Assembly: GCA_009177225.1 (NCBI GenBank) | Contig: WFLZ01000009.1 | Coordinates: 1-5,214, forward strand | Length of the DNA stretch: 5,214 bases | Direction: 5' to 3' | Source: Clostridia bacterium | GTDB taxonomy: Bacteria; Bacillota; Clostridia; Oscillospirales; Ruminococcaceae | Shown here: positions 1 to 3,444 of the stretch, piece after piece | Position numbering within the stretch: position 1 is the stretch's first letter | Layout: the number at the start of each line of letters is the position of its first letter | Notes under the pieces: generated by a model | What the model was told of the DNA's origin: nothing | The model's input: the letters and a program-made list of their open reading frames with translations, nothing else | Databases searched by the model: none | Translations under genes and position numbers: made by a program

Positions 1-166
1 TTTCAACCTTATTTTTCTTCCACCATATTCTCCTGAACTGAATCCTATTGAAAAATACTGGTACGTTTTAAAACGTAGAATAAAAGCATTTCTGCGTTAT
101 CACTTATCTTTAAACGATTCAATTCACTATGCTTTTCTATGTCCTTGTAGTTTCGTTTATAAGTAG
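1..166 (+). CDS. IS630-family transposase, C-terminal fragment (runs off the left edge)
   Basis: Reading from base 2, the frame is open to a TAG at 164-166 and gives about 54 residues. It contains LPPYSPELNPIEKYW, the hallmark of the last catalytic segment of IS630/Tc1-mariner DDE transposases; the glutamate of NPIEKYW is the third acidic residue of the triad. A basic VLKRRIKAFL helix follows, as is usual near the end of the family. The start and the first two catalytic aspartates lie outside the window, so whether the whole gene is intact cannot be judged. The right inverted repeat of the element should lie shortly after the stop, but I could not define it without the left end. A consensus promoter at 185-213 points back into this gene on the opposite strand. 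The family call is firm. Confidence 0.88.
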   Translation, partial: FNLIFLPPYSPELNPIEKYWYVLKRRIKAFLRYHLSLNDSIHYAFLCPCSFVYK

Positions 167-184
167 AATAACTATAATATACAC

Positions 185-213
185 ATTATACTACATTTTT
201 TCGCATTTGTCAA
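185..213 (-). promoter_or_regulatory. Consensus sigma-70 promoter pointing left, antisense to the IS630 transposase
   Basis: On the minus strand TTGACA (208-213) and TATAAT (185-190) are separated by exactly 17 bp, a perfect match to both consensus boxes. Transcription would start near 178 and run leftward into the 3' end of the IS630 transposase as antisense RNA. No minus-strand gene start is visible between the promoter and the window edge. The sequence is seen directly; activity and purpose are inferred. Confidence 0.6.
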
Positions 214-269
214 TACTTTCTGTCGCTCCAAACAATTTTTGAACGATTGAATTATTCTTGAATAAACTA

Positions 270-377
270 TCAATAATTTGTCAGCTTCTGATAAAGTTTC
301 ATCAGCTCCGCTACGCATTCAGATTCAGTTATTTTTTTATCAAATCCATATACAGACATCACGGCAAAATCATTAGC
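270..377 (-). pseudogene. Short orphan reading frame, possible 3' remnant of an unknown gene
   Basis: On the minus strand an open stretch of 35 codons runs from just after a TAG (378-380) to a TGA at 270-272. Its translation (ANDFAVMSVYGFDKK, then an amphipathic stretch ending KLYQKLTNY) looks protein-like, with a charged C-terminal helix. An ATG at 357-359 would give 29 residues, but no good ribosome binding site precedes it. The stretch immediately upstream on this strand is the AT-rich tandem repeat at 384-433, so any former N-terminal part has gone. I do not recognise the family. It may be a scrap left by rearrangement next to the IS630 copy, or a chance frame. Confidence 0.3.
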
Positions 378-383
378 CTAATG

Positions 384-433
384 TGTTTTTCAAAAAAATT
401 CTTAGAAATGTTTTTCAAAAAAATTCTTAGAAA
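384..433. repeat. Two perfect tandem copies of a 25-bp AT-rich unit
   Basis: The copies 384-408 and 409-433 are identical base for base, with no gap. Each unit begins TGTTTTTCAAAAAAATTC and ends TTAGAAA. The second copy ends four bases before the -35 box of the tRNA promoter (438-443), so the A- and T-tracts occupy the UP-element position. There are only two units and no spacers, so this is not a CRISPR array. It may be a recent slippage duplication or an upstream activating sequence. Confidence 0.9.
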
Positions 434-437
434 GTAC

Positions 438-466
438 TTGACAATTTTTTTATATTGTGTTATAAT
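438..466 (+). promoter_or_regulatory. Consensus extended -10 promoter of the tRNA-Leu unit
   Basis: TTGACA (438-443) and TATAAT (461-466) are separated by 17 bp, and TG at 458-459 gives an extended -10. Transcription should start near 473, about 30 bp before the decayed tRNA copy and 190 bp before the intact tRNA. No other promoter of this quality is visible between here and 666, so it probably serves the intact tRNA too. A promoter this close to consensus is typical of stable RNA genes. Confidence 0.85.
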
Positions 467-504
467 ATTATTCGTTGAATGTAATACAACTAAATATTAT
501 ATAT

Positions 505-585
505 GTGGATGTGGCGGAATAGGCAGACGCATTGCGTTCAGACAGTATTATATGTGTGTAAAAATGGTTTCGCTGTTCATCTGAG
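505..585 (+). pseudogene. Decayed tRNA-Leu copy (5' half preserved)
   Basis: Bases 510-530 are identical to 671-691 of the intact tRNA-Leu, covering the end of the acceptor strand and the D arm. The anticodon position aligns exactly: TTCAGAC with CAG at 539-541. After the anticodon the resemblance stops. The anticodon stem (532-536 against 544-548) has only three of five possible pairs, and no normal T arm with GTTCAA is present. A faint acceptor partner for GTGGATG (505-511) is CATCTGA at 578-584, with four Watson-Crick and two wobble pairs, and it would give a tRNA of about normal length. It is therefore either a whole tRNA gene that has mutated beyond function in its 3' half, or a 5' half joined to foreign sequence. 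It lies directly behind the consensus promoter. Confidence 0.7.
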
Positions 586-593
586 CATATTTT

Positions 594-623
594 ATAGAGC
601 GACTTGTTAAAGTCCACCTCTAT
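594..623 (+). other. Hairpin between the two tRNA-Leu copies
   Basis: ATAGAG (594-599) pairs with CTCTAT (618-623) and GACTT (601-605) pairs with AAGTC (610-614) around a GTTA loop, with a small internal loop between the two stems. No T-run follows on the plus strand, so it is not a terminator for the tRNA transcript. It would sit in the leader of the intact tRNA and might matter for processing, or be a leftover of the decayed copy. Confidence 0.5.
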
Positions 624-665
624 CAAAAAATCGGAGTCGAGTAAAAATTTCAGATTCATAATAAT

Positions 666-752
666 GCAGGTGTGGCGGAATAGGCAGACGCGCTAGCTTC
701 AGGTGCTAGTCTTCGCAAGGAGGTATGGGTTCAAGTCCCTTCACCTGCACCA
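666..752 (+). tRNA. tRNA-Leu (anticodon CAG, reads CUG)
   Basis: The acceptor strand GCAGGTG (666-672) pairs perfectly with CACCTGC (742-748). A73 and an encoded CCA follow at 749-752. The anticodon stem CTAGC/GCTAG encloses the loop TTCAGGT with anticodon CAG at 700-702. The D arm has the class II pattern GGCGGAATAGGCAGAC, the variable arm is long (around CTTCGCAAGG), and the T arm reads GGGTTCAAGTCCC, all as expected of bacterial tRNA-Leu. It charges with leucine for CUG codons. Transcription probably comes from the promoter at 438-466 and ends at the hairpin at 789-810. The 3' end of a tRNA-Leu gene is a common attachment site for integrative elements, but no integrase is visible beside it. 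Confidence 0.97.
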
Positions 753-788
753 TCTTAAGTGAAACCAAAAAAATGTTCACCCAAAAGG

Positions 789-810
789 TCGCTATTTATA
801 GCGATTTTTT
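789..810 (+). terminator. Rho-independent terminator of the tRNA-Leu transcript
   Basis: TCGCTA (789-794) pairs with TAGCGA (799-804) around a TTTA loop, followed at once by six T (805-810). It lies 36 bp after the tRNA CCA and ends the tRNA unit. Confidence 0.85.
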
Positions 811-816
811 GATATC

Positions 817-894
817 TTGATAGAAAAATTTATTGACTGCGGAATAAGTACGGAACAGCTTTTTAACGCTATATTCAACGCTAAACAGTTATAA
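817..894 (+). pseudogene. Possible 3' remnant of an unknown gene after the tRNA terminator
   Basis: An open stretch beginning at a TTG (817) just after the terminator runs to a TAA at 892-894. It reads IEKFIDCGISTEQLFNAIF and ends NAKQL, which looks like the helical C-terminus of a real protein. There is no ribosome binding site, and an in-frame TAG lies within the terminator hairpin, so it cannot be a complete gene as it stands. No family is recognised. A gene end abutting a tRNA is a common scar of element integration and loss, but a chance frame is possible. Confidence 0.3.
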
Positions 895-900
895 TATAAC
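888..900. promoter_or_regulatory. Palindrome just upstream of the regulator promoter, candidate operator
   Basis: GTTATA-A-TATAAC is a perfect 6+6 dyad with a single central base, ending six bases before the -35 box at 907-912. XRE regulators often bind such dyads at their own promoter. In AT-rich DNA a palindrome of A and T is weak evidence, so this is a suggestion only. Confidence 0.3.
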
Positions 901-906
901 AAATTC

Positions 907-935
907 ATGACAAATCGCCGTATTTTGTATATAAT
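907..935 (+). promoter_or_regulatory. Promoter of the XRE/YozG-like regulator
   Basis: ATGACA (907-912, five of six to consensus) and TATAAT (930-935) are 17 bp apart. Transcription should start near 942, giving a leader of about 35 nt before the gene at 978. Confidence 0.7.
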
Positions 936-977
936 ATAGTAGTATAAAGTTACATTATATATAAAGGCGGTTAGAAC

Positions 978-1256
978 ATGATAAAAATTCATCTGTCCCG
1001 AATACTTGGTGAAAAGCGGATAACTCAAACGGAACTTGCCCGTCAGACCGGAATAAGACTCTCAACGATAAGTGACATCTACAACAAAATGACCGAACGT
1101 CTGAATATTGAATACTTTGACCGAATCTGCGAGTACCTTGATTGCAGTATCACGGATTTGATTGAGTACATTCCTAATAAACAGAAAAAGACCGGAAAGT
1201 TCCTTATAAAAGAACAGCACGGAAACCTTAAAAAATATTTCCTCACACAATATTAA
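978..1256 (+). CDS. Small XRE-family helix-turn-helix regulator, YozG-like
   Basis: The 92-residue product is a Cro/CI-type DNA-binding protein. Residues about 4-60 form the domain: an opening helix with HLSRILGEKRITQTELA, the turn and recognition helix TGIRLSTISDIYN, then the YFDRICEYLDCSITDLIEYIP closure typical of the HTH_26/YozG group. A lysine-rich tail (NKQKKTGKF onward) adds about 25 residues beyond the usual 65-75, with no recognisable domain. The ATG at 978 is preceded by AAAGGCGG at a good distance. The gene stands alone between its own promoter (907-935) and terminator (1259-1302). It probably acts in the cytoplasm as a repressor and may control itself; its targets cannot be told from the window. 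No partner toxin or phage genes are adjacent. Confidence 0.88.
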   Translation: MIKIHLSRILGEKRITQTELARQTGIRLSTISDIYNKMTERLNIEYFDRICEYLDCSITDLIEYIPNKQKKTGKFLIKEQHGNLKKYFLTQY

Positions 1257-1258
1257 AG

Positions 1259-1302
1259 CGCTCTTTAAAGACCATTTTAAAGGTATTTAAGGAGCGTTTT
1301 TT
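1259..1302 (+). terminator. Strong rho-independent terminator after the XRE regulator
   Basis: Bases 1259-1273 pair with 1282-1296 over 15 positions with one wobble and one mismatch, around an 8-nt loop, followed by six T (1297-1302). The stem begins two bases after the TAA of the regulator. Confidence 0.9.
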
Positions 1303-1446
1303 CATATATAAATTTAAATATGCTTTTTTATTTTTATGTTCTGTAAATCTTTTCCTATGATTTTTGACGTTTTGCGTATCAAGCTACAATACTTGTACAT
1401 CCACTTTCAGGATTTTCAAAATATCGTCCCAATACCACAAAAAATA
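1303..1446. other. AT-rich spacer between the converging regulator and sortase genes
   Basis: No gene with a ribosome binding site is visible on either strand. On the minus strand short frames ending at 1379-1386 give protein-like strings such as GRYFENPESGCTSIVA, but they start within the sortase terminator and cannot be expressed genes. They might be remnants. Confidence 0.5.
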
Positions 1447-1477
1447 TCGGGCTTCTCAAACAGATGCCCGACTTTTT
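1439..1477 (-). terminator. Bidirectional terminator downstream of the sortase gene
   Basis: TCGGGC (1447-1452) pairs with GCCCGA (1466-1471) around a 13-nt loop. On the minus strand the stem is followed by TAT and a run of six T (complement of A1439-1444), which would end the sortase transcript. On the plus strand a C and five T (1473-1477) follow, so it may also stop read-through from the left. Confidence 0.8.
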
Positions 1478-1485
1478 AAATATTT

Positions 1486-2127
1486 TTATTTATTTTTCAC
1501 TTCGGCTGCTCTCACCGTTACCCGGCTTAATCCCCCGATAGTACAGGTAAACAGCGTCAAATCCCATGTGTCCGCAGAGCCGAACTCCATTGTTGCTATA
1601 TCCTGTCCGTCGATAGTTTCAACCTGCTGTATCTCATATTCCCTCACCTTTCCGTCTCCGTCGGTAAAGTATATCTTTAAGCCGTTGTAAATCTCCTTCA
1701 GTCTGCCAAAGTGGGACTGATAATTGTGTGCAGCAATAATAAGATCGCCGCCAGCAGCCGTTCCCTTGTAGCGGCATGGAGATATTTTGAGATTATCATA
1801 GTTCCATTCGCTCATAACGGGAAGCTCAAGCGACAGCTCTGGTATCGCAATAAATCCGATATAAGTGTTTCCGTCAATCTCAATGAGAGTTTCCACAGGA
1901 GTTTCCTCCTTGTGGGCTTCGGTTTCATCTTCTGCGGGTGGAGCGGTATAATTTTCTGAATTGTCCTTAATATTTTCTCTCAGCTCCACCATAACCAAAT
2001 CTGCCGCTTCACCGCTTTCGTTATCTTGATGAATATTGAACATAATAAGGAACAATGCCACAAAAAGCAGCATTGTTCCTATAATTATAAAGAAATTTGA
2101 TATTTTCTTTTTTCTTTTTTCTTTCAT
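1486..2127 (-). CDS. Sortase, membrane-anchored cysteine transpeptidase
   Basis: The 213-residue protein cleaves LPXTG-type sorting signals and links the protein to the cell wall. Residues 1-10 are strongly basic (MKEKRKKKIS), 11-31 form a membrane anchor, and 38-80 are an acidic linker outside the membrane. The catalytic domain starts at about 86 (NTYIGFIAIPEL). All three active-site residues are visible: His134 in IIAAHNY, Cys195 in TLFTC and Arg202 in GGLSRVTVRA. The length and N-terminal anchor are normal for the family. I cannot settle the class; the short loops favour a class D or A type over a class B one. The ATG lies one base after the stop of the LPQTG gene, so translation is probably coupled; AAGGA lies rather far upstream (11 bases). 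The adjacent LPQTG protein is the obvious substrate. Confidence 0.93.
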   Translation of the reverse strand: MKEKRKKKISNFFIIIGTMLLFVALFLIMFNIHQDNESGEAADLVMVELRENIKDNSENYTAPPAEDETEAHKEETPVETLIEIDGNTYIGFIAIPELSLELPVMSEWNYDNLKISPCRYKGTAAGGDLIIAAHNYQSHFGRLKEIYNGLKIYFTDGDGKVREYEIQQVETIDGQDIATMEFGSADTWDLTLFTCTIGGLSRVTVRAAEVKNK

Positions 2128-2128
2128 T

Positions 2129-2482
2129 TTATTCCGGATCCTTGGAGCGCATTGCTAAGCCTGTGGATAAGAATACCATTCCTGCTATACTAAGTATTGG
2201 AATTGGCCACCAAAGCTGACCCGTCTGAGGAAGCTTATCACCGGTGTTTACCGTAGTAGTCACCTTAGTAACCGTTGATGATTTTGAAGTCGATTTTGTC
2301 TGAGCTGACGATGTTTCAACGGTAGTATTTGCAACACTGGTTACTGTAGTTAATGGAACTGTGGTTGTCATAGTCTCTTCACCGGGAAGCTGCTTTTTCT
2401 TTGTGTTTATAACCGTCAGCACAGTATGCTTCCTGAGTTCGTTCAGATTGCAGAAAATGGAGTCCATGTATATCTTATGCAC
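2129..2482 (-). CDS. LPQTG cell-wall-anchored surface protein, 5'-truncated remnant
   Basis: The frame has 117 codons, but only the part from about residue 30 onward reads as a surface protein. Residues 38-80 are a Thr/Ser/Val-rich low-complexity stalk (MTTTVPLTTVTSV onward). LPQTG is at 84-88 (bases 2219-2233), followed by a hydrophobic segment beginning QLWWPIPILS and a short charged tail RSKDPE, a complete sorting signal. No signal peptide or adhesive domain is present. The first 20 or so codons are antisense to a different coding fragment (2426-2572) and are probably a chance extension, so the real protein once began further upstream and has lost its N-terminal part. Without a signal peptide it cannot reach the sortase. 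A restart at the ATG of residue 38 (base 2371) is possible but would also lack export. The sortase follows after one base. Confidence 0.75.
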   Translation of the reverse strand: MHKIYMDSIFCNLNELRKHTVLTVINTKKKQLPGEETMTTTVPLTTVTSVANTTVETSSAQTKSTSKSSTVTKVTTTVNTGDKLPQTGQLWWPIPILSIAGMVFLSTGLAMRSKDPE

Positions 2483-2572
2483 CTTGATAATGAAGATGAA
2501 ATCAGAAAGCTGATTGAAAATACACCGATAAAACTTGCAGCACTGAAATGTTGCAAAAATGCTGATTCATGA
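2426..2572 (+). pseudogene. 5'-truncated fragment of an unknown gene
   Basis: From an ATG at 2426 the frame runs 48 codons to a TGA at 2570-2572. It reads MLPEFVQIAENGVHVYLMHL, followed by an acidic-basic helix (DNEDEIRKLIEN) and ending CCKNADS. The composition is that of a soluble globular protein. No ribosome binding site precedes the ATG, and the sequence just upstream is the tail of the oppositely oriented LPQTG gene, so this is the 3' end of a longer gene that lost its beginning. Its stop is 13 bases before the phosphatase-like gene, so it was probably the first or an earlier gene of that operon. I do not recognise the family. Confidence 0.55.
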
Positions 2573-2585
2573 GGTGTGAAGAAAT

Positions 2586-2903
2586 ATGCACATACTATTT
2601 TTATGCAGCTAGAATAAGCGAAGAAGCCTGACCGCCGAAAAGCTGTTTGACGGCTACGGAGGACATCAGGCACGCTCCGCCGGTACAGAGAGCAATGCAC
2701 GCATAAAGGTCACACCTGGTCTGCTCGGCTGGGCGGATATCATATTCTGCATGGAGAAGAAGCACATCCGAAGGATAAGGGAAAAGTATCCGGAGATAGT
2801 GGCAGATAAAAAGATAGTCTGCATGAATATCACAGATGATTATTCTTTTATGGATGATGACCTGTGTGAACTGCTGGAAGCTGTTGTTCCGGAGAATATC
2901 TGA
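2586..2903 (+). pseudogene. Low-molecular-weight protein-tyrosine-phosphatase-like gene with in-frame TAG
   Basis: The frame has 105 sense-plus-stop positions. It begins MHILFLCS, hits TAG at codon 9 (2610-2612), and continues NKRRSLTAEKLFDGYGGHQA. Conserved features of the small cytoplasmic phosphatase family are present: the P-loop C-X5-R-S (Cys7 to Arg13, Ser14), RSAGTES, the GWADIIFCMEKKH block, and DDYSFMDDDL near the end. The length fits this short family, and the start has GAGGTG upstream. The only visible defect is the amber codon, which sits inside the catalytic loop where relatives commonly carry Gln, Lys or Arg. No usable start follows the stop, so the product would be lost unless the codon is read through. 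It follows the unknown fragment by 13 bases and precedes the helix-hairpin-helix gene by 50. Confidence 0.82.
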
Positions 2904-2953
2904 CTTTTTCGCATTTATCAACCAACGATTTTTAAACACAAGGAGAGGAAGAA

Positions 2954-3193
2954 ATGGCAGATAAACAGATTATCATCGACCGCGATACCTATCGCTCCAT
3001 AAAGAAAATGTCTCGTGAGTAACTGCAAGGCTTTCTTATGCGTTATGCAGAAAATCTGACGAAGGACGGTTCTGTCATTGACTTGCAGAAATTGGAGCAG
3101 GACATCAAGTCCATAAAGGGTATCGGGGAGAAACGAGCCGAAGAAGTGATGGTTATCATAGAACGCCACTACTATAATAAATATAGTCGTTAA
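2954..3193 (+). pseudogene. Small helix-hairpin-helix protein gene with in-frame TAA
   Basis: The frame covers 79 codons from an ATG with an excellent AAGGAGAGG upstream (2940-2948) to a TAA at 3191-3193, and is interrupted by TAA at codon 23 (3020-3022). Before the stop it reads MADKQIIIDRDTYRSIKKMS; after it, LQGFLMRYAENLTKDGSVID and then IKSIKGIGEKRAEEVMVIIE, a classic helix-hairpin-helix with GIG as the hairpin. Such motifs bind DNA backbone without sequence specificity. The frame and the C-terminal domain are otherwise intact. An ATG at codon 29 has no ribosome binding site, so the gene is probably dead. It is the last gene of the block and lies just ahead of the IS110 element, to whose insertion its decay may be unrelated. 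The exact family is not recognised. Confidence 0.72.
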
Positions 3194-3195
3194 AT

Positions 3196-3215
3196 CCATG
3201 CCAAGCCAGACATGG
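3196..3215 (+). other. Short hairpin after the helix-hairpin-helix gene
   Basis: CCATG (3196-3200) pairs with CATGG (3211-3215) around a 10-nt loop, followed by only three T. It may be a weak terminator or chance. It lies between the stop of the broken gene and the IS110 promoter. Confidence 0.3.
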
Positions 3216-3245
3216 TTTACACGCACTTGTTATTTAAGTTATAAT
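3216..3245 (+). promoter_or_regulatory. Promoter of the IS110 non-coding RNA and transposase
   Basis: TTTACA (3216-3221, five of six) and TATAAT (3240-3245, perfect) are 18 bp apart. The predicted start is at about 3252. In characterised IS110 elements the -10 lies in the left end, while a stronger -35 is supplied by the right end once the element circularises. Here the -35 may therefore be provided by flanking DNA. That element-specific reading is an inference. Confidence 0.65.
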
Positions 3246-3251
3246 GAAAGC

Positions 3252-3371
3252 AGTGATTGGACTAACGGGAACGCCCATGGGACACCACGCCCGAGTCCCA
3301 GACAGTTATCCATGCTTTCGTTATAGCGTTCGTATTTGCAGGTAGAGACAACCAAAAGCGCTCGCATCACT
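3252..3371 (+). ncRNA. Candidate IS110 bridge RNA
   Basis: The predicted transcript begins AGTGAT (3252-3257), which is complementary to ATCACT (3366-3371), closing the RNA on itself. Inside, TGGA-TAAC (3258-3266, with C3262 bulged) pairs with GTTA-TCCA (3305-3312). An asymmetric internal loop follows (3267-3277 opposite 3301-3304), then an apical stem TGGGAC (3278-3283) with GTCCCA (3295-3300) around an 11-nt loop. A second domain is bounded by AGCG (3325-3328) and CGCT (3359-3362). Bridge RNAs direct IS110 recombinases by pairing two such internal loops with target and donor DNA. Position, promoter and fold fit; which loop is which, and the guide bases, I could not assign. The RNA may extend toward 3444. 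Confidence 0.6.
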
Positions 3372-3444
3372 AAGTAGTTAGAATAGGTAACGAGGAATGT
3401 ATGGATTTATCGATCACAATATTTATCAGTAGGAGAAAGATATT

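Noticed and set aside
384..433. CRISPR array
   Set aside because: There are two adjoining units with no spacer between them and no cas genes.
258..584. 108-codon plus-strand frame
   Set aside because: It runs through the 25-bp tandem repeat, the tRNA promoter and the decayed tRNA, with no ribosome binding site.
468..659. 63-codon minus-strand frame between and across the tRNA copies
   Set aside because: Its second half is antisense to the tRNA remnant and it has no start signal. The first half is protein-like but too short to support.
792..1028. 78-codon minus-strand frame
   Set aside because: It covers the promoter and start of the XRE regulator in antisense and its composition is that of AT-rich noise.
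1337..1480. 47-codon plus-strand frame starting MFCKSFPMIFDV
   Set aside because: It has no ribosome binding site and ends within the sortase terminator hairpin.
2586..3193. Stop-codon reassignment in this genome
   Set aside because: The XRE gene, the sortase, the LPQTG gene and the transposase all end properly at TAA or TAG, so a genome-wide change of code is unlikely.
2443..3226. Minus-strand frames of 85-112 codons
   Set aside because: They are antisense to the phosphatase-like and helix-hairpin-helix genes, whose plus-strand translations show real family motifs.
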